From Nitrospira sp. (GTDB lineage Bacteria > Nitrospirota > Nitrospiria > Nitrospirales > Nitrospiraceae): a DNA stretch of 10,000 bases. Of the stretch, positions 1-6,792 are shown one piece after another. The position numbers and the translations under genes are program-made. The notes under the pieces are model-generated. The model worked only from the letters and a program-made list of their open reading frames with translations, was not told the DNA's origin and did not search any database. How positions within the stretch are numbered: position 1 is the stretch's first letter; every line of letters starts with the position of its first letter. Location of the stretch: the NCBI GenBank assembly GCA_020216985.1, contig JAIWOH010000031.1, positions 1-10,000 on the forward strand. The letters run 5' to 3'.

Positions 1-551
1 TTGGGGCGCGCCGACGAAACGGCTGCAATGAGGGTCGATTTTCCTGCGTTAGGAAAGCCGACCAGGCCGACGTCCGCGAGCAACTTCAGCTCAAGCCGAA
101 GGGTTCGCTCTTCGCCGTCCGTTCCTTGAGTCCACCGAGTCGGGGCCTGATTGGTCGAGGTGGCGAAATGACAATTGCCGAGCCCCCCTCGCCCGCCTCT
201 GGCAACGACGACCGTTTCTCCGTCGTTGACGAGGTCGGCCAGTATGTCGCCCGTCGCGGCGTCGTACACGACGGTGCCGACGGGGAGCGTCACGACGACA
301 TCGGCTCCCGACCGGCCGGTGCATTTGGAACTTCCGCCGGCTCGTCCGTCTTCAGCTTGGTAGTGTTTTTGATACCGGAGATCCAGCAGAGTCGTGAGAC
401 GATGCGACGCCGTTAAGACGACGTTGCCGCCATTGCCGCCATCCCCTCCGTCCGGGCCGCCGCGGGGCACGTACATCTCTCGGCGGAAACTGCAAATGCC
501 GTCTCCCCCCCGTCCGGCACGAACGGTAATGACCGCCTCATCGACGAACAT
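1..551 (-). CDS. obg: Obg/CgtA family ribosome-assembly GTPase, 5' part (runs off the left edge)
   Basis: Reading from an ATG at 551 toward position 1 gives 183 codons without a stop; the gene continues outside the window. The N-terminus [18 protein letters not shown], followed by glycine-rich stretches ([15 protein letters not shown] and later [10 protein letters not shown]), is the Obg glycine-rich fold, about residues 1-158. The G domain then starts, with the P-loop GFPNAGKST at residues 165-173. In this family the protein binds GTP/GDP, associates with the 50S subunit and acts in late ribosome assembly and stress control. Switch regions, NKxD and any C-terminal domain lie outside the window. 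The placement behind rplU and rpmA is the classic order. The start has only a weak Shine-Dalgarno, but the conserved N-terminus begins exactly there, and the ATG 26 nt upstream (577) is out of frame. Confidence 0.96.
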   Translation of the reverse strand, partial: MFVDEAVITVRAGRGGDGICSFRREMYVPRGGPDGGDGGNGGNVVLTASHRLTTLLDLRYQKHYQAEDGRAGGSSKCTGRSGADVVVTLPVGTVVYDAATGDILADLVNDGETVVVARGGRGGLGNCHFATSTNQAPTRWTQGTDGEERTLRLELKLLADVGLVGFPNAGKSTLIAAVSSARP

Positions 552-598
552 GGTATGCCTGTATCGGGTTGAACGTATCGCGGTGTGCCATAGATTGG

Positions 599-627
599 AG
601 TATACCCGACCTGCTATCGCCGGTGAA
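599..627 (-). promoter_or_regulatory. Possible sigma70-type promoter for obg
   Basis: On the minus strand TTCACC (627-622) is followed after 17 nt by TATACT (604-599). That is four of six and five of six matches to the consensus boxes at ideal spacing. The expected transcript start is near 592, about 40 nt before the obg ATG. The 132-nt gap between rpmA and obg is long for this operon, which leaves room for an internal promoter. This is consensus matching only; read-through from the rplU promoter is also expected. Confidence 0.4.
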
Positions 628-683
628 AAGGGACGTTCAGGGTATCGGACGATCGAGGTCAGGATGCGTGCAGAGCGAGAGGG

Positions 684-947
684 TCAAGATTCGGCGGGGA
701 GCGGATACACGCTGACCTTCCGTCTGCCGCGCCCGCCTTCGAATTTCACCGTCCCGGTGATCCGGGCGAACAACGTGTGGTCTCGTCCGATATCGACGTT
801 GAAGCCGGGGAAAAATTTGGTGCCTCGTTGGCGGACGATGATGCTCCCCGCCGTTACGGTTTCACCGCCGTACGCCTTGACACCCAGATACTGCGGATTG
901 CTGTCCCGACCGTTCCGCGACGAACCGCCGCCTTTATTTGTTGCCAT
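684..947 (-). CDS. rpmA: 50S ribosomal protein L27
   Basis: The 87-aa product begins [20 protein letters not shown] and continues with [11 protein letters not shown] and [13 protein letters not shown], the conserved L27 core. The length is normal. L27 sits at the base of the central protuberance, and its flexible N-terminus reaches the peptidyl-transferase centre. The N-terminus here has no cleavable leader of the type seen in Firmicutes, because the glycine-rich segment begins at residue 5. A strong Shine-Dalgarno GAGGAGG (960-954) lies 6 nt before the ATG. The gene is 21 nt behind rplU and is almost certainly co-transcribed with it. Confidence 0.98.
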   Translation of the reverse strand: MATNKGGGSSRNGRDSNPQYLGVKAYGGETVTAGSIIVRQRGTKFFPGFNVDIGRDHTLFARITGTVKFEGGRGRRKVSVYPLPAES

Positions 948-968
948 GGGCAGCCTCCTCTGTAGCTG

Positions 969-1283
969 TTAGTTTGTCGTGATGTCTTTGATAAGGAGCT
1001 TCGTAAAATGTTGCCGATGGCCGCGGGTTCGGCGATAGTTTTTTCTGCGTTTCTTCTTAAAGACGGTAATGGATCTTGTCCGGCCTTGCCGCAAGATTTC
1101 AGCCGTAACCTTCGCGCCTTGCACGAGCGGTTGCCCAATGATAGGACCGGCAACACCGTGAACCAAGCGTACGTGGTCCAATTCGACTATGCCGCCGACG
1201 TCACCGGGAAGTTTTTCAACCTGAATCGTGGATCCGGCCTCGACTCGGTACTGTTTTCCACCTGTCTCAATGATTGCGTACAT
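969..1283 (-). CDS. rplU: 50S ribosomal protein L21
   Basis: The product begins [17 protein letters not shown] and carries the L21 signature [17 protein letters not shown] at residues 75-91. At 104 aa the length is normal. L21 binds 23S rRNA in the large subunit. Two in-frame ATGs compete, at 1289 and 1283. I chose 1283: the Shine-Dalgarno AGGGAGA (1297-1291) is 7 nt from it but only 1 nt from the first, and family members begin MYA. The stop is TAA at 971-969. It is the first gene of the rplU-rpmA-obg cluster, and its promoter at 1340-1311 gives a leader of only about 20 nt, leaving no room for a structured autoregulatory leader. Confidence 0.97.
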   Translation of the reverse strand: MYAIIETGGKQYRVEAGSTIQVEKLPGDVGGIVELDHVRLVHGVAGPIIGQPLVQGAKVTAEILRQGRTRSITVFKKKRRKNYRRTRGHRQHFTKLLIKDITTN

Positions 1284-1310
1284 GCTCATATCTCCCTAAG
1301 CGGAGCAGCT

Positions 1311-1340
1311 TTGATACCACGCATTTTTATATGATGTCAA
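1311..1340 (-). promoter_or_regulatory. Promoter of the rplU-rpmA-obg cluster
   Basis: On the minus strand a perfect -35 box TTGACA (1340-1335) is separated by 18 nt from TATCAA (1316-1311). The -10 is immediately preceded by TGG, an extended -10 (TGn) element. The predicted start is near 1304, about 20 nt before the chosen rplU ATG. The spacer is A/T-rich in its upstream half. No other good promoter lies upstream of rplU. Confidence 0.72.
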
Positions 1341-1511
1341 GTAAGCCGCTGAGTCTTCAGTGCGTCTTGCTCGATGCGAGCGGGGCTGCGTCATTTTACC
1401 CCCTCTTCAGAAGGGATAGAAAGGTGGAGCGGAAAGGAGTATTTTGCCGTCAGCGCTTCAGTGGTCGGTAGAAATTTAAAATAGAGGGCGGTTCCTTCAG
1501 GAGACAACGGT

Positions 1512-1853
1512 ATGTCTTCAACCCGCTTTGTAATTCGCACGTACCATCGCATTCCCGTCCGTTGCAACTTCTACTATATGGGTGAAGAGTTTCTCGGCAA
1601 GGGAACGGTGACGAATTTATCTCGAATCGGATTTCGAGCGCTCGGCGACCATCGGGTGATGCCAGGGATGGAACTTGTCGCTCGGTTGTCTCTTCCCGAC
1701 TGCGCCGGTTCGGTGGATGTCGGACTTGCCTTGGTTCGCTGGGTGCGTGGACACTGGTTCGGGGTGAAAATGATCAGACTGAATCCGGAGGCCAAGGAAC
1801 GGATCGGAACGTTTCTCAGCACTTGCCTTCGGCCGTCTTGTCTGTCGCGTTGA
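1512..1853 (+). CDS. Single-domain PilZ protein (putative c-di-GMP receptor)
   Basis: This 113-aa protein consists of essentially one PilZ domain. It carries both c-di-GMP binding motifs: RxxxR as RIPVR at residues 13-17, and (D/N)xSxxG as NLSRIG at residues 35-40, with normal spacing. A beta-barrel pattern follows, ending in VRWVRGHWFGVKMI. PilZ proteins bind cyclic di-GMP and pass the signal to partner proteins affecting motility, secretion or exopolysaccharide; the partner cannot be read from this sequence. No signal peptide or membrane segment is seen. AGGAGA (1499-1504) lies 7 nt before the ATG. The gene is divergent from rplU and stands 162 nt before ilvE, which has its own promoter, so it is probably monocistronic. 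I found no convincing promoter; a poor candidate is TTGCCG (1444-1449) with TAGAAA (1469-1474). Confidence 0.88.
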   Translation: MSSTRFVIRTYHRIPVRCNFYYMGEEFLGKGTVTNLSRIGFRALGDHRVMPGMELVARLSLPDCAGSVDVGLALVRWVRGHWFGVKMIRLNPEAKERIGTFLSTCLRPSCLSR

Positions 1854-1921
1854 ATCGGTTTTCTACCCGAATCAGAATCAAGACTGTGCCCTTTCTGCAA
1901 GAGGAAGACAGGGTCGGTTGC

Positions 1922-1950
1922 TTGACGCATGGTCGGCCTCGCGTTATAGT
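1922..1950 (+). promoter_or_regulatory. Promoter of ilvE
   Basis: TTGACG (1922-1927) and TATAGT (1945-1950) are separated by exactly 17 nt; each box matches the consensus at five of six positions. The expected start is near 1957, giving a leader of about 59 nt before the ilvE ATG. No leader peptide rich in branched-chain residues and no attenuator hairpin is visible in that leader. Confidence 0.7.
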
Positions 1951-2015
1951 TCGCGCGCCAAACGGAATCGGGGTCGTGGAATCGGAGCCGTCATCGCAGG
2001 TAGGAGTCGCGTTCA

Positions 2016-2930
2016 ATGTTGGAACCCAGTGAAAAAATCTGGATGGACGGCAAGTTCGTCGCATGGGATCAAGCCAACACGCATGTCTTGACCCATTCGC
2101 TGCATTACGGCTTGGCGGCATTTGAGGGAATCCGCTGCTATAAGGGCCGGGCCGGATCGGCTATTTTCAGGCTTCAGGAGCACGTCGATCGGCTGTTTGA
2201 CTCCGCTCACATCGGCATGATGGCGATTCCCTATGACAGAAAACAAATCGCCGACGCCATCCTTGAAACCGTTCGCATCAATCGTCTGGATGCTTGCTAT
2301 ATTCGCCCGTTGGTCTATATCGGCTATGGGGCGATGGGGGTTCATCCCGGCGACAATCCGATTCGCGTCGCCATCGCGGCGTGGAAATGGGGGGCCTATT
2401 TGGGAGAGGATGCGTTGGCGAACGGCATCCGCGCCTGTGTGTCTTCCTTTACCCGTCACCATGTCAACGTGTCCATGACGAAAGGGAAAATAGCCGGCTA
2501 TTACGTCAATTCGATCATGGCGAAACGGGAAGCCAAAGCCGCCGGCTACGATGAAGCGGTCTTGCTCGATGCCGAGGGATATGTCTCCGAGGGAACAGGA
2601 GAAAACGTCTTCATCGTCCGGAGAGGAAAGTTGAAAACCACTCCTCTGACATCGGTGCTTGAAGGCATCACTAGAAATTCGGTGATCGAATTGGCCAGGG
2701 AGCGAGGGCTTGTCGTGGAGGAAGAACGATTTACGCGGGATGAAATGTACATTGCGGACGAGGTCTTCGTGACCGGCACGGCGGCGGAACTGACGCCGGT
2801 TTGTGAAATCGATCGTCGCGCGATCGGAAGCGGCAAACCGGGGCCGATCACTCAAATGCTCCAGAAGACGTTCTTCTCCATCGTGCGGGGAGAGAATCCT
2901 GCCTACGCCTCGTGGTTGACGCCTGTATAG
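2016..2930 (+). CDS. ilvE: Branched-chain amino acid aminotransferase
   Basis: This 304-aa fold-type IV PLP enzyme is close in length to E. coli IlvE (309 aa). It transfers amino groups between glutamate and the 2-oxo acids of Leu, Ile and Val in the cytoplasm. Family motifs run in order: HSLHYGLAAFEGIRCY (27-42), YIRPLVYIGYGAMGV (95-109), WGAYLG (125-130), the Schiff-base lysine in GKIAGYY (K158), SEGTGENVF (191-199, with E192 expected near the PLP ring nitrogen), LEGITR (215-220) and TGTAAELTPV (253-262). The WGAYLG and GTAAELTPV motifs favour IlvE over D-amino acid aminotransferase or aminodeoxychorismate lyase. AGGAG (2002-2006) is 9 nt before the ATG. No other branched-chain biosynthesis gene is in the window. 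It ends facing secG. Confidence 0.95.
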   Translation: MLEPSEKIWMDGKFVAWDQANTHVLTHSLHYGLAAFEGIRCYKGRAGSAIFRLQEHVDRLFDSAHIGMMAIPYDRKQIADAILETVRINRLDACYIRPLVYIGYGAMGVHPGDNPIRVAIAAWKWGAYLGEDALANGIRACVSSFTRHHVNVSMTKGKIAGYYVNSIMAKREAKAAGYDEAVLLDAEGYVSEGTGENVFIVRRGKLKTTPLTSVLEGITRNSVIELARERGLVVEEERFTRDEMYIADEVFVTGTAAELTPVCEIDRRAIGSGKPGPITQMLQKTFFSIVRGENPAYASWLTPV

Positions 2931-2969
2931 AGTTGGTAGAAGAAGGCTCCTGCCTGTAAAGAGAATCCT

Positions 2970-2984
2970 ACTCGTTCTTCGAGT
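2970..2984 (+). terminator. Weak terminator-like hairpin after ilvE
   Basis: A perfect 5-bp stem, ACTCG (2970-2974) and CGAGT (2980-2984) with a 5-nt loop, lies 40 nt after the ilvE stop and is followed by GTTTGTGGTT. The stem is short and the T-tract interrupted, so it is a poor intrinsic terminator. Nothing better is seen for ilvE. Confidence 0.25.
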
Positions 2985-3003
2985 GTTTGTGGTTGCTGTC
3001 GGG

Positions 3004-3039
3004 AGTCACAGAGGGTAACTCCTCTCACTGACCCTGACT
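3004..3039. repeat. Inverted repeat in the convergent ilvE/secG gap
   Basis: AGTCA (3004-3008) pairs with TGACT (3035-3039), and GGGT (3013-3016) pairs with ACCC (3031-3034). This gives 9 bp interrupted by a 4-nt bulge (CAGA) around a 14-nt loop. No T-run follows on either strand. It lies between two convergent genes and could serve as an RNA 3'-end structure for either; a role is inference. The rest of the 164-nt gap (2931-3094) holds no gene that I can support. Confidence 0.35.
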
Positions 3040-3094
3040 GATAAAAGGAAAGAGTCTTAGGGGATTGCGGGTTGTTCGGGTTCTCAAGGCGGGA

Positions 3095-3451
3095 TCAATG
3101 TTGTTCACCGGATGAGCCGTTTCCACCAGTAGAGTGGGATTCGGCTGCCGGTTGAGTCGGCGAGGAAGAGGCCGGGGACTCGCTCTTTTTGTTCAAATCA
3201 ATGACGGTCGAGGAAAAGTTCCGTTCTTTGGCCAAAATTGCCAGGCTGAGCGACGTCAGCATGAACACCGCCGCGACGATGACGGTCAGCTTGCTGAGAA
3301 AATTGGCGGGGCCCCGGCTTCCAAAAACGGTTTGGCTCGATCCTCCGAACGCCGCCCCGATCTCCGCGCCCTTTCCGGACTGAAGCAGAATGGCTCCGAT
3401 CATGAGGAACGAAATGAACACGTGAAGGATGATGATTAGTGTGTATAGCAT
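3095..3451 (-). CDS. secG: Protein translocase subunit SecG
   Basis: This 118-aa inner-membrane protein is the SecG component of SecYEG. Two membrane segments are clear, at about residues 2-24 and 54-74, flanking the conserved loop LLQSGKGAEIGAAFGGSS (22-39) and TVFGSRG (41-47). A hydrophilic tail of about 40 residues, rich in Ser, Pro and Gly and ending GEQH, follows. Such a variable tail is common in SecG and makes this one somewhat longer than the shortest family members. The ATG at 3451 directly abuts the tpiA stop TAA (3454-3452) with no spacer. The Shine-Dalgarno-like AAGGG lies inside the last tpiA codons, so translation is probably coupled. SecG after tpiA is a widespread order. Confidence 0.96.
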   Translation of the reverse strand: MLYTLIIILHVFISFLMIGAILLQSGKGAEIGAAFGGSSQTVFGSRGPANFLSKLTVIVAAVFMLTSLSLAILAKERNFSSTVIDLNKKSESPASSSPTQPAAESHSTGGNGSSGEQH

Positions 3452-4228
3452 TTACCCTTGATCCGCGATCGCGCAAGCAACGGTGCCGATTGTAACAAAG
3501 GATTCCACGTGCAGACAAGCCCCGCCGATTAATGCGCCGTCAATTTGCTCCGATTGCAAGAACGCACCGATGTTGTCGGGCGTGACGCTCCCGCCGTACA
3601 AAATTCTCGTTGATTTTGCGACGTCGGCCGACCAACGGTCTTCCAAGAAATTCCGGATCGTTTGATGGGCGTTGGCCGCTTGATCGGCGGTGGCGGCTTT
3701 GCCCGTTCCGATGGCCCAGATCGGCTCATAGGCGATGGTGACGCCCGTCATCGCTTGGAGAGGCAGGTCCCCGAAGCCGCCGTTTAATTGTTGATAGAGC
3801 ACCTCTTCCGTTCGTTCCTGTTCCCGTTGAGCCGACGATTCTCCGATACAGACGATCGGTTTCAGATCGTGCGCGAGCGCGGCGCGGATTTTCTTGTGAA
3901 TCCATTCATCCCGCTCGCCGAACACGGTGCGTCGTTCCGAATGACCGAGAATGACGTATCGACAGCCGAGATCTTTAAGCATGGGTGCGGAGACCTCGCC
4001 TGTGTAAGGACCATGGTCTTCCCAAAACATATTCTGCGCGCCGAGTTGAATCGGCGATGAAGAACCGAGGGCCGTGCGGGCGGACTCAATCGCGGTAAAG
4101 GGAGGGACGACCACGAATTCGACCGCCGGAGACGCGGGAAGCCGAGGCCCAACGGCGCGCAGGAAAGCAGCCGCCTCGGAGGGGGTTTTATTCATCTTCC
4201 AATTACCGACGATGAGGAACGAACGCAC
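3452..4228 (-). CDS. tpiA: Triose-phosphate isomerase
   Basis: This 258-aa TIM-barrel enzyme interconverts dihydroxyacetone phosphate and glyceraldehyde 3-phosphate. All catalytic elements are present: N9 and K11 in GNWKMN (8-13), H96 in ILGHSERR (93-100), and the general base E168 in AYEPIWAIGTGK (166-177), which includes flexible loop 6. Phosphate-binding YGGSV (211-215) and GALIGG (231-236) also match. The length is typical. The start codon is GTG at 4228-4226, chosen because the conserved LIVGNWKMN begins a few residues later; the Shine-Dalgarno is weak (GGCGG). The gene is 42 nt behind pgk and abuts secG, so it belongs to the gap-pgk-tpiA-secG unit. Confidence 0.97.
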   Translation of the reverse strand: MRSFLIVGNWKMNKTPSEAAAFLRAVGPRLPASPAVEFVVVPPFTAIESARTALGSSSPIQLGAQNMFWEDHGPYTGEVSAPMLKDLGCRYVILGHSERRTVFGERDEWIHKKIRAALAHDLKPIVCIGESSAQREQERTEEVLYQQLNGGFGDLPLQAMTGVTIAYEPIWAIGTGKAATADQAANAHQTIRNFLEDRWSADVAKSTRILYGGSVTPDNIGAFLQSEQIDGALIGGACLHVESFVTIGTVACAIADQG

Positions 4229-4262
4229 GGTGCCGCCGTTTGTCTTTATGGAATCCAGCGAT

Positions 4263-4280
4263 GACGGACGTTAGTCCGTC
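4263..4280 (-). other. Perfect hairpin over the pgk stop codon
   Basis: GACGGAC and GTCCGTC form a perfect 7-bp inverted repeat with a 4-nt loop. In the mRNA (minus strand) the loop is UAAC and contains the pgk stop codon UAA (4273-4271). UAAC belongs to the UMAC tetraloop class, which folds like GNRA loops. No U-tract follows, so it is not an intrinsic terminator. It could stabilise or process the mRNA between pgk and tpiA, but that role is inference. Confidence 0.5.
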
Positions 4281-5470
4281 CGGTCCGGCAACGCGACGAG
4301 GCCGGGAAGTTTTTTCCCCTCAAGTAATTCCAGCGCGGCGCCGCCGCCGGTGGAAATGAAAGACATATTGTCGGAAACTCCGGCTCGGTGCACGGCCAAC
4401 GCCGTTTCGCCTCCTCCGATGATCGTCAGTGCATAGGCGTCGGCGATGGCGTGAGCCATGGCGAGCGTGCCTCTGGCATAGGCGTCGATTTCAAAGACGC
4501 CCATCGGTCCGTTCCAGAGAATCGTCTTTGCGTTTTGAACGGCCTCATTGAACAGCTTCACCGAAGCCGGACCGATGTCGAGACCGTACCATCCTTTGGG
4601 AATTTCCTGGACAGGGACGATTTTCGATTCGGCGCCCGGTTCGCGGTCGGCTGCGACGACGCAATCCACCGGAAGGTAAAACTTGACCCCCCGTGACAGC
4701 GCATGGTCTTCGATGCCTTTGGCAAAGTCGAGCATGTCGTTTTCAACCAATGAATTGCCGATCTCCATGCCTTTTGCTTTCAGAAACGTAAAGGCCATGC
4801 CGCCTCCGATGATGACCTTGTCGACCTTCTTGCCCAGGTTTTCGATGACGCCGATTTTCCCCGACACCTTGGCTCCTCCCAGGATTGCCACAAACGGCCG
4901 AACAGGATTGGCGACGGCGCCTTCCAGATATTCAATTTCCTTTTTGAGTAAAAAACCGGCCGCGGCTTCTTTGATGAACTTTGTGATGCCGACCGTGGAA
5001 GCATGGGCACGGTGGGCGGCTCCGAAAGCGTCATTGATATAGACGTCTCCCAGTGAGGCAAGGGCCTTGGCAAAGGCGTCGTCATTTTGCTCTTCGCCGC
5101 GATGAAAGCGGAGATTTTCCAACAGGAGCACGTCGCCGGGATTCATCTTGGCGACGAGCTTTTCGACGGTCGGTCCGATGCAATCCGGCGCGAAAATCAC
5201 CTCCTTGCCCAGAAGTCGCCCTAGTCGCCTTGCGATCGGCGCCAAACTGTACTTGGGATCAAAGACTCCTTTGGGACGCCCCAGATGGGAGCACACGATG
5301 ACCTTGGCGCCTTCGTCGACGACACGATTGATGGTCGGCAGCGTGGAGCGAATGCGCGTATCGTCCGTGATCTGCAACGCTTCGTCCAGCGGCACGTTGA
5401 AATCGGCGCGGATGATCACCCGTTTTCCGCGAAGTACCACGTCATCGATGGTTTTTTTGTGCAAGTTCAC
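4271..5470 (-). CDS. pgk: Phosphoglycerate kinase
   Basis: This 399-aa, two-domain cytoplasmic enzyme transfers the phosphate of 1,3-bisphosphoglycerate to ADP. N-domain substrate motifs are RADFNVP (21-27), SHLGRP (61-66), ENLRFH (118-123) and FGAAHRAHAS (149-158). C-domain nucleotide motifs are GGAKVSGKI (198-206), WNGPMGVFE (319-327), GGGETAL (352-358, often GGGDT in the family) and STGGGA (373-378). The length is typical for bacterial Pgk. The start codon is GTG at 5470-5468, with AAGGGG 7 nt upstream. The gene lies 91 nt behind gap and 42 nt ahead of tpiA and catalyses the step after GapDH, so co-transcription is likely. Confidence 0.97.
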   Translation of the reverse strand: MNLHKKTIDDVVLRGKRVIIRADFNVPLDEALQITDDTRIRSTLPTINRVVDEGAKVIVCSHLGRPKGVFDPKYSLAPIARRLGRLLGKEVIFAPDCIGPTVEKLVAKMNPGDVLLLENLRFHRGEEQNDDAFAKALASLGDVYINDAFGAAHRAHASTVGITKFIKEAAAGFLLKKEIEYLEGAVANPVRPFVAILGGAKVSGKIGVIENLGKKVDKVIIGGGMAFTFLKAKGMEIGNSLVENDMLDFAKGIEDHALSRGVKFYLPVDCVVAADREPGAESKIVPVQEIPKGWYGLDIGPASVKLFNEAVQNAKTILWNGPMGVFEIDAYARGTLAMAHAIADAYALTIIGGGETALAVHRAGVSDNMSFISTGGGAALELLEGKKLPGLVALPDRTD

Positions 5471-5561
5471 GGCTGTTCCCCTTTTTCGTGTGAAGTCCCA
5501 TGATCGGTCGTGGCTGCCTGTAGGGTGGAAGTCGGGCCGCCGTTGGCAAGAGTTCCGGTTT

Positions 5562-6578
<1,017 letters not shown>

Positions 6579-6631
6579 TTACTTAGGTAAAAAACAAGCC
6601 TTTTGCCGGGAGATACTCAAAAAAACACGCG

Positions 6632-6661
6632 ATAGTATCCACGCTGTTTCATTGTTGTCAA
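6632..6661 (-). promoter_or_regulatory. Promoter of the gap-pgk-tpiA-secG cluster
   Basis: On the minus strand a perfect TTGACA (6661-6656) is followed after 18 nt by TACTAT (6637-6632). The spacer ends in GCGTGGA, very like the rplU promoter. The predicted start is near 6625, giving a leader of about 60 nt before the gap ATG. The other genes of the run lack comparable promoters in their short gaps. Confidence 0.68.
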
Positions 6662-6674
6662 GCATGTGTCGTTG

Positions 6675-6696
6675 AGAGAAAACGCGGCGGTTCTCT
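6675..6696. repeat. Short inverted repeat between the gap and mutS2 promoters
   Basis: AGAGAA (6675-6680) and TTCTCT (6691-6696) are perfect inverted arms around a GC-rich 10-nt centre. The dyad lies just outside the gap -35 box and touches the candidate mutS2 -35 box. It might be an operator, but 6-bp arms can occur by chance. Confidence 0.3.
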
Positions 6697-6725
6697 TGCG
6701 AGTCGATCGAATCCTTCGTTAGAGT
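6696..6725 (+). promoter_or_regulatory. Weak candidate promoter of mutS2
   Basis: TTGCGA (6696-6701) and TAGAGT (6720-6725) are separated by 18 nt, each with four of six consensus matches. It is the best plus-strand candidate between gap and mutS2. If used, transcription would start near 6732, inside the GAATCC repeat leader. It is clearly weaker than the promoters of gap, rplU or ilvE. Confidence 0.28.
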
Positions 6726-6762
6726 CCATTCAGAATCCGTCGCAGAATCCGTCACGAAATCC
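6709..6762 (+). repeat. Regularly spaced GAATCC repeats in the mutS2 leader
   Basis: GAATCC-like units start at 6709 (GAATCC), 6722 (GAGTCC), 6733 (GAATCC), 6745 (GAATCC) and 6756 (GAAATCC), so the period is 11-13 nt. Units three and four are part of a perfect 11-nt direct repeat, CAGAATCCGTC, at 6731-6741 and 6743-6753. The array ends 30 nt before the mutS2 ATG. It could be decayed tandem duplication, or repeated sites for a DNA- or RNA-binding protein. Confidence 0.5.
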
Positions 6763-6792
6763 ACGCTGATTTGACGGGAGCGAAAGGCGATC

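Noticed and set aside
2013..2855. 280-codon minus-strand frame opposite ilvE
   Set aside because: It is a shadow of ilvE with no ribosome binding site and no recognisable domain.
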